Shown in pieces: positions 24,262 through 35,759 of a DNA stretch of 64,000 nucleotides (within the stretch, counting starts at the first letter, position 1; the number at the start of each line of letters is the position of its first letter). The DNA is taken from NCBI RefSeq assembly GCF_007565055.1, contig NC_044553.1:37153916-37217915 (forward strand), read 5' to 3'. A program made the position numbers and the translations under genes. A model generated the notes under the pieces. It was not told the origin of the DNA, did not search any database, and was given only the letters and a program-made list of their open reading frames with translations. Source of the DNA: Rhinopithecus roxellana. Taxonomy: Eukaryota > Chordata > Mammalia > Primates > Cercopithecidae.

Positions 24262-24445
24262 AAAAGCCTCTGATGTAGCAGTAAAAACATTGAGCTTGGT
24301 GTCAGAAAAGCTAAATTCTAGTCCTAGTTCATCATCAACTCATGGTGAAAGCCTTACCACCTAATCTCTCTGGGTCTAAGTTCTTCATCAATAAAGAAAG
24401 GAGAGGTTAGACTGAACCATCCCAAAGTTCCCTTCTGTATATAAA
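24262..24445 (+). repeat. MIR
   Basis: Plus-orientation MIR: 'attgagcttggtgtcagaaa', then ctaaattctagtcctag, 'cctaatctctctgggtctaa' and gttcttcatcaataaag. Confidence 0.7.
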
Positions 24446-24893
24446 ATTCTATGAAGAAGAGCCTTTGGCCACAAATGAGAAAGCCATTAGAGAAATGAAT
24501 TCAAAATTCTGGAATAGTGTGAAGTGTTACTTGAAGAAACCAAAAACGATTTCATGGGGAGAGGTGGGAGGAGAACTCTTGGACTCTAAGCTTTCTTCAA
24601 TAAATAGTAAGGTGTTTATTCATTGTTGGCTTTTGTTTTCCTGATCAGCACCCAGTTCTTCTCAAATATACTCCTATTTCTTAGGGAAACATCATATCCC
24701 CTCACTTTCTGTTCACGTAATTTTAGGAAACTGATTCCACCATGGATCCAGGGTTTGGCATATGATCTTGGTTAAGCCCATTACTGAATCAAACTCTTGA
24801 GCCACAGTAACAGGTTTAGGAATGAAGATATAGCTCCATTCAGAACTAATCCCAAGACTTTTGCTGGAGCAACAGAAAAAGTAATTCCCTCAT

Positions 24894-24935
24894 TCGTTCT
24901 CTCTCTCTCTGTCTCTCTCTGTCTCTCTGTCTCTC

Positions 24936-24985
<50 letters not shown>

Positions 24986-25026
24986 CCCCCCCTTCCCCCT
25001 CCCCTCTCTGCTCTCTTTCTCTCTCT
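24894..25026. repeat. (TC)n microsatellite with C-run
   Basis: A polypyrimidine tract of about 130 bp: mostly CT dinucleotides with TGTCTC interruptions at the left, a pure CT core, then a run of 9-10 C and CCCT-rich sequence. The transcript (minus strand) would carry (GA)n. Confidence 0.97.
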
Positions 25027-25098
25027 GACTTGAGTTGGAACTAGGAAGCTGTCAGGGCCACCAAGGAGAGAGGGCCTACCTAAGAAAGATCACTGTGT

Positions 25099-25099
25099 T

Positions 25100-25121
<22 letters not shown>
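25099..25121. repeat. (A)n tract
   Basis: About 23 consecutive A residues, not attached to a recognisable retroelement. Confidence 0.9.
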
Positions 25122-25130
<9 letters not shown>

Positions 25131-26057
25131 AGAAGCCACATCCTGATGAAACTGTGCCCATGAATCCAATAATACTTGAAATGAGATACCCATGAATATA
25201 TTCATCTTTTGCTTAAACTAAGATTTCTATCACTTAAAACATAAAGATTCTTAAATAGATAATCAATTAAAGAGAAAACAGTACTCAAATATATTAATCT
25301 AATCCATCTTCTTACTTCTTAGCCATTCTCGACCTACCAGTTTGATCTGGTTAAAGTACACTAACATAAATACTAGGTAAATAACTAGCTAACATGAACT
25401 ATTTATATGTGTGTACAGTATGTATGTGTATAGTATGTATGCAGTTTCCTTGATTTATATTTTTTCCTTCCCAAAATATCCATAAAAGCTGAAATTTCAT
25501 TTAAGGGCAAATTTTAGTCAAACGAGAGAAAAAGCAAAGGTTATTAACTACCAATTAACCATTCAAAACTGTAAAAGTAGTCACCCTACAGTGAAATAAC
25601 ATATAGCATCATCACTTACTTTGCATATATTAAAAATATGTCACTGTTCTTAAATGAAAATTAAATGTGCAAAATTAAGCTCCGCTACTTACTCAGTCTT
25701 AGTCAGCTAAGACTCTTTGCCTCAACTCTGGCAATCCCCACACTGTAGATGTGAGAGGGAGATAAAGAAAGGAGGGAGGCTATGAACAGTAATTATTAGG
25801 CTCTGGTTTGGTTCAAACAAAGTGCAAGGCTGTGTTTTAAAGTGACCTCAGTGTTTAAAATGATGAATGTACTACTTTTTAACCATTCCTACCTCTCCCA
25901 CGTTTGTGAAGAAAAACAGCAACAACAAGATTAAAAATCTGATAAAGGATGATTTTACCTAATCACAAACATTTAGCTAAGTAAATTGACTTACTTTTTA
26001 AAAGTATAAGAATACTTTAAACAAACAGATAATAAAGACATACAACCTAAATATTAC
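25122..26057 (-). other. ATP8B4: Intron immediately downstream of exon B
   Basis: AT-rich, with TGTATGTGTATAGTATGTATG words at about 25416-25440. No transposon is recognised. Confidence 0.6.
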
Positions 26058-26171
26058 CTGTAAAATCAGAAGGCAAAGAAAATAGGCATTTGCCACTCTT
26101 TGGAACTGTTCAAATAAATTAATTGGCAAGAAGGTGAGAATACTATATTTCGATGTGTGGATACGATTATC
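26058..26171 (-). CDS. ATP8B4: ATP8B4 coding exon B (transmembrane helix 1 region, about residues 30-67)
   Basis: This 114-nt exon encodes 38 residues in phase 0/0, starting DNRIHTSKYSILTF and ending FLCLLILQ. The acceptor reads TTTCTTTTTCAG and the donor CAG|GTAATA. The block N-x-I-x-T-x-K-Y followed by F-L-P-x-N-L-F-E-Q-F and R-x-A-N-x-Y-F-L is the P4-ATPase signature leading into helix 1, and the hydrophobic tail (YFLCLLILQ) begins that helix. Ser in TSKYS replaces the Asn I recall in ATP8B paralogues. The exon is a multiple of three, so skipping would keep the frame but remove helix 1. A longer open frame continues through both splice sites to 26219 and 25998; those extensions are intron. 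Confidence 0.95.
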
Positions 26172-26857
26172 CTGAAAAAGAAATAGCATCATGTTAGTTT
26201 GGGGCAAGGCATTGCTCATTATCAGAAATAGCTCTAAAACCTACAAGCCTGAGCCAGAGTAAGAAAGATAAGCCAGTTATCTAGGAAATTTCAACTCTGT
26301 GTGACTCAAAGCCTTCATTTTCCCCAAGATGATACGCTCCTGATACTAGGTGAAATTACTGGTCCATGCCATAAACTCACCTGTGACAAAATATATATCA
26401 AATGCAAAAGTCTACCCCTGAGATTTTTGAGTCAGGCACTCAACTATTTGGCAGTCATTGCTTGAGTACCTACTGTATGCAGGTACTGAGTTCCTTCTTG
26501 TTGGGGCTTGCAAGGCAGGAGGGAACTTCAGAAATCATCCGGTCCACCTCCCCAAAGCATGACCCCTTTAGATACCTCTGACAAGGGGCTCCTAGGTCTT
26601 TCTTAGGTCTCCTGTGATGGGAAACTGACTGCCTCACAAGGCAGCCTGTCCCCATTTCAGAATGGGAATTGCTGGAATGGTCCTTATTATGAGAAATCCA
26701 AATCTGCCTCCCTGTAACTTCTTTTTTTAATTTTAATAACTATTTTTTTTCTACTTTTATTTTAGGTTCAGGGGCATGTGTGCAGGATTGTCACACGAGA
26801 GAACTATTTGTCACTGAGGTTTGGTGTATGAATGATCCTGTCACCAGGTAAAGAGCA

Positions 26858-27977
26858 TGTTAGAGTGGGTAGAGGGCTAGACATGAACAGGAGGGGAGCT
26901 CCTGGGAAAGGAAACCTTTAGGAAGGCTCACACCTGAGGGACCACCCAAAATTTGCATATTAATGCCATCTCTAATGCTTGTGGGGGTTGGGAGCACTTA
27001 ATCATATGTGGTAGGAGAGAGAGGAGGTAGCCATACAGAAAGAAACACCACGAAATGCCTCTTAAGACACCCCAATAATCATTCATTCTGCAGTTAAAAT
27101 GTCAGAATGTCGTTAGCAACATGCTAAAAAGAAGGGCAAAGAGGGCCAGGCACAATGGCTCACGCCTGTAATCCCAGCATTTTGGGAGGCAGAGGTGGGT
27201 GGATCACCTGAGGTCAGGAGTTCGAGACCAGCCTGGCCAACATGATGAAACCCCCCTCTCTACTACAAATACAAAAATTAGCCAGACATGGTGGTGTATG
27301 CCTGTAGTCCTAGCTACTCAGGAGGCTGAGGCAGGAGAATCACTTGAACCCAGGAGGCAGAGGTCATAGTGAGCCGGGATTGCACCACTGCACTCCAGCC
27401 TGCGTGATGGAGCAAGACTCCTCCAAAAAAAAAAAAAAAAAAAAAAGGAAAAGACGGGCAAAGGGGACATTACCAAGAGAAACCTGGCACCACACGTACA
27501 GATTAGGATAGATAAGGAAATTCCAAAGAGATATGCGGGCCCAACAGGTATAGATTTGACCACTATACAACCTTTCTAGGATGGTAGCTATGAGCGGGGC
27601 CACCATCAGACAGGATTTGTATTGATCACCAGCCCACACATGCACATTAACCAACAGTAAGGGAGGGTCCCACAAGCCTAGGCAAGGAGCTAAGGCAGGA
27701 GCAGGAAAAACGAGGCAAAAAAGAAAGGTGGAGACTTGAGACAGGGGCAGTAATTTGCAGAAAAAGTCCAACATGATAAAGCTCCCTGTGCAGAACCTTT
27801 GGAACTGTTTTCGCACAGGATCATCCCACTCCTCCTTTGGGGTGTACACTTATAGTGTAAGCTCTTTACACTATATTTCTCTTCAATAAAATTTTTCACT
27901 ATCTTCCTACTGTCTCTTGGTTGAAATCTTTCTTCCAAGTTAGACAAGAGCTGGGACATCCACTCGCCCTGGTAACA
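26858..27977 (+). mobile_element. Solo LTR, ERV1-like, containing an Alu
   Basis: Begins TGTTAG and ends TAACA. It is flanked by the 4-bp duplication AGCA (26854-26857 and 27978-27981) inside L1 sequence. Without the Alu it is about 800 bp. An AATAAA (in 'cttcaataaaatttttcac', about 27884) lies near the 3' end, as in an LTR R region. TG..CA ends and a 4-bp duplication suit class I. I cannot name the subfamily. No internal viral genes are present. Confidence 0.75.
27144..27448 (+). mobile_element. AluS, full length, antisense to the gene
   Basis: Complete plus-strand Alu with poly(A), inserted in the LTR. Near-identical 15-bp flanks: AAAAGAAGGGCAAAG (27127-27141) and AAAAGACGGGCAAAG (27449-27463). 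Confidence 0.96.
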
Positions 27978-29725
27978 AGCATTAGTACCCAGTAGGTAGT
28001 TTTTCAACCATTACCCCCACCCTTCCACTCTCCTCACTCTAGTAATCCCCAGTGTCTATTGTTGCTGTATATGTCCATGAGTACCCATTGTTTAACCCCA
28101 CTCCTAAGTCAGAACTTGCAGTCTTTGGTTTTGTGATCCTGTGTTAATTCACTTCAGATAATGGCCTCCAGCCACACCCATGCTGCTGCAAAGGACATGT
28201 TTCATTCTTTTTTTATGCCTGTGTAGTATTGCATGGTGTATAGGTACCACATTTTCTTTATCCAGTCCACCATTGATGGGCATCTAGGTTGACTCCATGT
28301 CTTTGCTATTGTAAATAGTGCTGTAATGAACATACAAGTGCATGTGTCTTTATGGTAGAATGATTTATTTTCCATTGGGTGTATACCCAGTAATTGGATT
28401 GCTGGGTCAAATATTAGTTCTGTTGTAGGTTCTTTGAGGAATCGCCACACTGTTTTCCATAATGGCTGAATTTATTTACACTCCTATCAACAGTGTATTC
28501 CTTTTTCTCTGCAACCTCACCAACATCTGTTATTTTATTTATTTTTTACTTTTTAATAATGGCCATTCTGACTGGTGTGAGATAGTATCTCATTGTGGTT
28601 TTGATTTGTATTTCTTTAATGATTAGTGATATTTAGCATTTTGTCATATATTTGTTGGCCACATGTATGTCTTCTTTTGAGAAGTGTCTTCTTGCCACAT
28701 AGCAAATTCCACCCCTGGGGTCACCTAGACCAAGTCTAAGGCCTTTCTATGTTGATAACCTTCAAATACTTGAAAACCACTCATAGGACTCCCATAAATA
28801 CTTATTCTGACTTGGACATTCCCAAACCTTTCAACCATTCTCCATGATTTATTTTACAGGCATTTCTTCCCAGTCAGGCTCTTCTGGATCCATCCCAGCT
28901 TCTCTGCATCTCTCTTAAAACATGATGCCCAGAACCAAACACAACTGCAGAGCTGGCTCAACAAGTCTATGTATAGTAAGGACTTTGATGTTCTCTGTTC
29001 TGAACTATTATATTGACATGTCCAAAGATTTCACTGGCATTCTGGCAATTGTGTCTCACTATGTCTTCATATTAAGTTTTAATCAACAAAAATTCCTAGA
29101 TCTTTGCTACATAAATCACTATTAAATCATGTTTCCCTTCCTATACATTTATAGTTGGTTTTAAAAATATTTCTGTATAACATCTTTCATATTCCTATTA
29201 CACCATCCTAATGAAAAAAAATTAATCTTGAGTGTACTGTCTAAAGCATTAGATATTCCTCCCAGCTTTGTGTCATCAGAAAATTTCAAACACATGCCTT
29301 TTATATATTCTTCTAAAGCTGTAGACAAATATACATTTAAAAAAAAGGCTAAATGTACCAAAAATTTTTTTAATTAAACCAATAAAGCTATGGCAAACTA
29401 CTAGAGATCTCTCTACAAATTAATGTTAATACTTTTTTCAGGTATTATATAAAACATATTAAATATGTTTTATTTAACCATTTGTAAAGTCATATAACTA
29501 TATTATTTGAGGCTTACTTCTACCCTATCCACAAAAGTAACATGAGAAATTTGGGGTGACAAATATTACTGAAATTCAGAATCAACATGCCCAGAATAAT
29601 ATTTTTTGAATTAGGTTAGTTTGGGGTAACTTGTTTTAGATGAATCTACCCTGGCTCCTAGCCATCATTCCTATCTGTTTTTTTAAAATCCGGTCATCTG
29701 TTTGTTAAATGACCATTTTTACATT

Positions 29726-30104
29726 TGATATGGTTTGGCTGTGTCCCTAGCCAAATCTCATCTTGAATTATAGTTCCCATAATCCACACATGTCATAGGA
29801 GGGACCCGATGGGAGGTAACTGAATCATTAGGGTGGTTACCCCGATGCTGCTATTCTCACGATAGTGAGTGAGTTCTCACGAGATCTGATGGTTTTATTA
29901 GGGGCTTTCCCCTCTTTCACTCAGCACTTCTCCTTGCTGCCCCCATGTGAAGAATGACGTGTTTTCTTCCCCTTCCATCATGACTCTAAGATTCCTTAGG
30001 CCTCCCCAGTCATGCTGAACTGTGAATCAATTAAACCTTTTTTCTTTATAAGTTACCCAGTCGCAGGTATGTCTTTATTAGCAGCATGAAAACAGACTAA
30101 TACA
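29726..30104 (+). mobile_element. MSTA/MSTB-type (ERVL-MaLR) solo LTR
   Basis: 379 bp from 'tgatatggtttggctgtgtc' to 'aaacagactaatac'. The 5-bp duplication ACATT is perfect on both sides (29721-29725, 30105-30109). Confidence 0.95.
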
Positions 30105-30109
30105 ACATT

Positions 30110-31805
30110 TGTCAGGAATCAAGGTGCCCAGTTTTGTGCTACAAGTTGTAGGAAAATAAGAAGAGATGTCAAGAGAAGAGTTTCCAGCTTAGTTGGTCTG
30201 ATGCACACTAATGTACTGAAAACTGTTCTGAAAGCTAACAATGATGGTATTGTAGTATGTTAACTACTTAAAAAGTTAACACACTGCAAAATAGGGTGTG
30301 GGTACTGTCAATCATAAGTTTCTCTAAAGAAAGGACTTGCAGAAAAGAATGGGGAAGATTAAAGCTAAGGAGAAAATACAGTTAGATAAGGAGCTCGTAT
30401 TCCTAATTCTGTGTTATATTTTCCTTCTAACTTAAAACTAAAATAGAGGTTAGCCTAGCTTCTTGCCAAAAGGACATATACAATGTCTATAACCATCAAA
30501 ACCACAGTAGGAATTATAAAGAAACTCTCCTACAAAACTGAGTCCCATATAGGTAAAGAGTTAATTCTGTGGGATAAAGTAATAATGCCAAACAGAAATT
30601 ATGACAATATTCTCCTATTTGCTTAGCTTGACATATAGCAAGGATTGTTTTTGTTCTGTTGTAACTTAATCACAGATGATGCAAACCCTCACAGCTTTGA
30701 ATGGGAACAAGGAACAAGGGCTCCCCCTCCTGGAAAATCTCTGGGCCAGTCTACTTTTCTTTGTTTTTCAACCAAAAGCAAAACACACTTCCATTTCCAC
30801 TGCCCTGTCCAAGCATATGAGTACTGTATTGGTAAGACCTTAAATCAGGCACATTAATATTTAGTCATTTCATTGGCTATGGGCCTACAGTCCAATCTGA
30901 GTCCAATTCATTTCATAATAAGGCACAGAAAGCTCTTCACCACTATCCTTTCAGAAGTACTTTCCCACCATGAATGACTAGAAACATCCCAATCCAGAAG
31001 AAAAGGAGGAGACTCCATGGAGCCTCTTTGGTGCCGATAAAAGCCAAACTAGAGGCCATGGCATTAGCTTGTTAGTGAGGAGGAAGGTTCATAGATTCCA
31101 CAATGAAGTAGGCTTGGGCTCACAGTCACAGGTGATGCCAGACCAGGGCCTGATCCCACATAGTGGGAAAATGCCTCCCCATAAATGAACGTGAGGAAGC
31201 ACCTGTTCCCTGTGGAAAATGTGCTTCCAAGAGGGAGAAGGGCAAAGATGAGCTGAGGCCCATTATTCCTCCAAGATTGACCCATCTGGTCAATGACTTC
31301 ATCTCACACGTGGCAGAGTGAGTAATGGAGTTGAGAGAGAAGTGTCACACCAGTAGAGAACCCTCCACCTGGAAGGCAACGTCATTGCTTCTCTAAAATA
31401 TTTTAATGCAAAGGCCCTTAGGTGGGCAAAAGGTGGTACACTTGGGGATCTAGAAGAGGGCCTACGAGGCTGGACTGCACAGGTCAGCACAAACAGGCTA
31501 GATGGAGTAGTTCCTCAGAATACATACTAAGGATTTTAGTCCTTATTATCAAGACCAAGAGAGTCTTTATTATAAAGACTAATAAAGACCAAAATCATAA
31601 GTGAAGGGGGAATTACTGAAACGTCTTAAGCAAAGAAGTAACTTGTTGAGATTTTTATTTTAAAATATCACCCTAGCCAGGTGGAGAACAAATCAGTGGT
31701 GACACAAGAACAGATATGAAAAGAGCGATGAGGAGGTCTTTGAATTAGTCCAGGTGAGAGATGATGCACAGCTTGGATCAGGGTGGTGGCAGAAGGAACG
31801 ATCAT
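30110..31805. other. Intron, no recognised feature
   Basis: Contains a small hairpin (GTTAAC...GTTAAC at about 30259-30280) and otherwise nothing I can name. The open frames at 30645-31604 overlap on opposite strands and look like chance. Confidence 0.6.
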
Positions 31806-31807
31806 GA

Positions 31808-32075
31808 ATAGTAATAATAATTGACATTTATCGATTTCTTACTATGTGTGCTGTTCTAAGAGTTTTACATTTTATAGCTCATCTTATCCTCACATCATCC
31901 TTATGAAATAGGTACTATTATTTCCATTCTGTAGAATAGAAATCCAAGGTTCACAGAGATTGAGTAACTTACACAAGGTGACACAGCTTGTAAGTGGTGG
32001 TAGAGCCAGGATTTGGATCTAGTAATAGACATTCTACTCCAGAGCCCACGCTCTTCACCTCTGTGCTGCCCCAAT
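31808..32075 (-). repeat. MIR, well preserved
   Basis: Nearly full-length reverse MIR: 'gacatttatcgatttcttac', 'gaaataggtactattatttc', 'aggtgacacagcttgtaagt' and 'cattctactccagagcccac'. Confidence 0.9.
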
Positions 32076-32413
32076 TCATGGCAAAGCAGTTATCTCTTCT
32101 GCTTTCAGAGTAATCTGTCCTTGCTCTCTCTTGCAGTCTGCATTTCAAGCCTGCTGCCACTTTCTTACCAAAGGAAATTCAGTATATTTACCTTTTCCTC
32201 TCTAGTCAAACCCTTCAGGCACAGCTCTTGTTCTATTGCCTGATGTATGCTTACAGCTTCCTTGGATTCTCTTTCAGTTCCCCTCAAGAGTGATTCTCTT
32301 GGCCCCTAACAAAGCTCAATGCAGACAAATAGTATGCATAACCACTCCCTTACTTTAGCTTTCAACCCAAGCACAATGGCCAAAGTCCTTTGTATTTCCA
32401 ACATTTACTACTT

Positions 32414-32446
32414 GGTGGGGGGCGGGGGCGGGAGCGAAGGTGGGGA
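32414..32446 (+). other. G-rich run, possible G-quadruplex
   Basis: G runs of 6, 5, 3 and 4 separated by loops of 1, 1 and about 9 nt. It lies on the plus strand, which is the template strand for this gene. The third loop is longer than the usual limit. Confidence 0.5.
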
Positions 32447-32819
32447 ATAAAGTAAAGAAAATGAAGTAAAAATGACAAATTTTTGAGAGATGGGCTACCA
32501 AATAAAATATTAATAAAATGGGAAGTATTATTTTTTCTAGAGATCCTCATTATACATACAAAGTAAGTGTATTGCTTAAGTAAACAAAGCAAATAGAAAA
32601 TAACAAACTCTGCTATATTAACAAACATTTGGAGCATTTGGGAGATTGCCTCAATTTTCCACTGGCAAAATGGAACTAATAACATTTCTCATATATTTAT
32701 AGAACTATCATGGAAATGAGAGCATAGACGTAAAAGCATTTCTACTAAATTGAAAGAATTATGCAAATATAGCATTTTTGTGAGCGACCCCCAAATAATT
32801 CAACTGTATCAATAAATGC

Positions 32820-33080
32820 AAGGTACTAGTCAGGATAACCGGCTATGCTACAGTAATAACACCAAAATCTTCATGGCTTAACCCAGTAAGAGTTTATTTC
32901 TTGCTCATGCTACTTGCCCAACATGAGTCTGCTCATCAGATACTCGTAATGGACCACCCACCATCTTCAATGCTTCAAGGTATATTACCAGAGGAAAAAG
33001 AAGCTCTGAAGAGTCCCACTCTCATATGTAATGCTTCAACCCAAATGCTCACAATTTATTGGTCAAAAGAGTCACCATAT
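32820..33080 (+). repeat. Old interspersed repeat, family unassigned
   Basis: 'ctatgctacagtaataacac', caaaatcttcatggctta and 'tttatttcttgctcatgcta' resemble a common old mammalian repeat, but I cannot give the family. Confidence 0.45.
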
Positions 33081-34570
33081 GTCCAAAAGACAGAAAGCTA
33101 GAAACATTAATGGATGTCACTAATGGCTATTGCAACCAGTAATGGATGCTAACCTAGTATCTTGAGAGTAAGAGACACATCTACTACCAAATATACCAAA
33201 AACCAATCTCAGCACTTTAAATTCAGTCCTCTTAATGACATATGTAACATTAATTTGACTATTTCCTCTCCCCATCAGCTAAACAATGTGCCAAGTTCCT
33301 TAGTCTCGTGAACTGGATAGATTCATCTCCCATCCATAATTCCAGGGTCAAATTAGCTTAAGGCAAGTACACGGCCCACCCTCCTAATTACAATTTTGAA
33401 TTCAGACACTGGCACATAAACTACGTCAATTCTGAAATTTGCTGATAATATAAGCTTTCTCTTTTCTATTGCATTCCAATCTGGAAACAAGTAGCCCTAC
33501 AGATTACTAACAGCAACTTGGGGCTATGAGTGGGGAGGCTGCCAAGAACAAACTCTGCACTAAAAATTCAGGGCCAAGAAATGCAGAGAAAGAAACTAGA
33601 CCAAACCTCTCCAGAGACTAGCCCATCTCTGGACTTTGCAGTTATATGATCTGTTCATTCAACTCAAACTAAGTCAATTTGAGTTGGTTTTTCTTTTACT
33701 CTCAACCAACCAAACACCAGGTAAGAGCATTCATAATATATGCAAGATCAGTTTGCTTTTTAAATAATAGCTGACTTGTATCTCTATGTTTGTCTTAAAG
33801 AATGCATCCCAGAAGGCTTAAACCCGAATGAGCTCAGTAGTTGTCCAGGGACACTGCCTACGTCTATGAGTCCCACAAGCCCCAGGAGCTTTTGCAATGA
33901 GTACCACAGTTTCCTCACTATCAAATCATCATCCCACATCTGATGAGACATTTGTACATCATGACAACTATAAAAAGTAACTTTCCAGAGCTTGAAGGAG
34001 AAAACATCTAGCTTTTCTTGCCACAAAAGGAGGCAGATACAGTATTTTTATGGTACGATCCAGATTCCAGAGACAGAAATAATCCTGACTAATAAGGGAG
34101 AGATTATCTCTAAGCCATAAAATAAAAAACAAAAAGTGATTGTGTCCACAAACTACTGGCATAAAAGAGGAAGTAGCCAAAAGGCATTTGTACCACTCAG
34201 AAAATATGTGAATCACCCACGTTGATGCAAAGATCTCAAAAGAATGCATGTATGGGACCTGGAGATTAGACATCTGGTACCTCACAGATACCAGGAAGAA
34301 CCCCTGGAGGCTCCCCAGTATCAGCTGACTCTTGCCTGGTGCAGAGTCCACAGCTTTCCAGGATAGGTGCAACAGAAAGACAACAGTGCTCTTCTATGAA
34401 CTCTGCTGAGGAAGCCTCAACCACACAAGAGGCTTTGCAGAGAGTGTCAATCAATAATGACTACATTCATCATCACTACCACCACCACCATCATCTTAAC
34501 GTTCTCCTGAGTCTGGGCTCCCAGACTTGAGCAGAAAATGTGTATGAGGAAGGAAAGAGCAGAGGGCACA
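33081..34570. other. Intron, no recognised feature
   Basis: A short CAC/CAT-rich run at about 34470-34496, and an 8-bp inverted repeat AACTCAAA / TTTGAGTT near 33660-33690. Two overlapping minus frames (33784-34454) have no domain signature. Confidence 0.55.
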
Positions 34571-34574
34571 TATA

Positions 34575-34790
34575 CCCCAACATCCATTCATTCATTCAAC
34601 TAATTTTTGTTAAAGTCCTTCTGTACATCAGGCAATAATGTTATTGAGCCAGGGCTATAGACATGACCAAGCTAAGACCCTCCCCTCATCGAGTAAGTTT
34701 GTATGTTAGTTGTGGAGAGAGAGGCAGGAACAAGCAGACAATAAACTTGTAAACTGATGACACAATTTAAGGAGGTGATCATCAAATGCT
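34575..34790 (-). repeat. L2-like fragment
   Basis: 'tccattcattcattcaacta', 'gtccttctgtacatcaggca', and 'aagaccctcccctcatcgag'. Confidence 0.55.
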
Positions 34791-35044
34791 ATGACAAAAA
34801 TAATGAACAATAGAGCAGGAGCACCTTGCCTGCCAAGACTCCCTCAGGAAGCCTTCTTGCTTGATTTTCCAGGTTAATGCAGCATCAAGATTACCCTACT
34901 TGGTGAGACCAGTGGGAATATGTGTCCCCTAGAGGGTGCTCGCTTCCTGGGTACCCAAAAGAATCCTTTGGGCTATCAAAAATAAAAAAGAACTTCATGT
35001 ATATTTTAACTAAAAATGTTAATGTTACTAATGTTTAATTACTA

Positions 35045-35228
35045 TAGACAATATATGTGTATATATGTGTGTATATATATACCTATAGCAAAGACAATAT
35101 AATATACATAGTATCTATAGTAAAAATAATATATAGTACACACATGCACATATGTGTATACACATGTATATAAATATTAATAGTACAATGTATGCATTGT
35201 CTATATGTATACACACATATAGATTAAT
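35045..35228. repeat. (TATG/TATA)n low-complexity tract
   Basis: Alternating purine-pyrimidine words (tatatgtgtatatatgtg, acacatgcacatatgtgta). Diverged. Confidence 0.9.
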
Positions 35229-35230
35229 TT

Positions 35231-35368
35231 CTTTTTTTTTAAATTTTTTATCAAAACAGGGTCTCGCTATGTTGCCCAGGCTGATCTCGAACTCCTGGCC
35301 TCAAGAGATCCTCCCACCTCGGCCTCTCAAAGCACTGGGATTACAGGTATGAGCCACCACATTCAGTC
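35231..35368 (-). mobile_element. Alu-like monomer (FLAM/FRAM type)
   Basis: T-rich tail, then one monomer only ('gggtctcgctatgttgccca' to 'gattacaggtatgagccacc'). No second arm. Diverged and old. Confidence 0.85.
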
Positions 35369-35589
35369 AGATTTAATTTACTTTTACAAGTGAGGAACAT
35401 GCTCAAAACCTTTGAAAACTGTGGACTAAACACTGTTATGGACAAAGGAGCTCATCTGTGCCTCCACTTAGATCATGTTTCACCAAGACTTGGGCACAGA
35501 ATGGAGAACATATGACTTTCTACGTTATGGCTTCTCTGGGTCATATAGTGACACCAGATAATGGTATTGCCTCCTTCCATCTCCAGGGT

Positions 35590-35755
35590 CTATGCTGAAC
35601 ACTGTAAGTACATCATCTCAGGCAGTCCTCAAAAAAATCCAATGAGCTGTGACTATTTCAGCACCATTTTTACAGATGAGGAAACTGAGGTTTAGAACAG
35701 TTGTGAGAGTTGCCTATAAAAGCAAGTCTTGTACAATCCTGTGTTCTCCCAAATG
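35590..35755 (-). repeat. MIR
   Basis: 'catcatctcaggcagtcctc', and 'ttttacagatgaggaaactg' followed by aggtttagaacag. Confidence 0.7.
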
Positions 35756-35759
35756 GTGC

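Larger units (their letters stand above)
26721..28692 (-). mobile_element. L1 LINE (L1PB/L1MA type) split by an ERV1-like LTR
   Basis: The reverse-complement L1 3' end lies at 26721-26857 and the element resumes at 27978-28692, including the ORF2 C-terminus (minus frame 28202-28450: FDPAIQLLGIHP, AKTWSQPRCPS). It is inserted in the L3/CR1 relic. 'cttctt' words at both ends may be the remains of a target-site duplication. Confidence 0.9.
26490..29345 (+). repeat. L3/CR1 LINE relic, split by a later L1
   Basis: Two halves of an ancient CR1/L3-type LINE flank the L1. The left half (26490-26720) has 'catccggtccacctccccaa', 'ggcagcctgtccccatttca' and aaatctgcctccctgtaac. The right half (28693-29345) has 'ctggatccatcccagcttct', 'atgatgcccagaaccaaaca' and 'ctcccagctttgtgtcatca'. 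The order continues across the insertion as expected for one element. Confidence 0.75.

Noticed and set aside
25998..26219. Whole 73-codon minus frame as a single small gene
   Set aside because: Only 26058-26171 is coding. The frame reads through canonical splice sites at both ends into intron.
27364..27849. 161-codon minus frame, the longest in the window
   Set aside because: It spans an Alu and LTR sequence; no envelope, protease or polymerase signature is seen.
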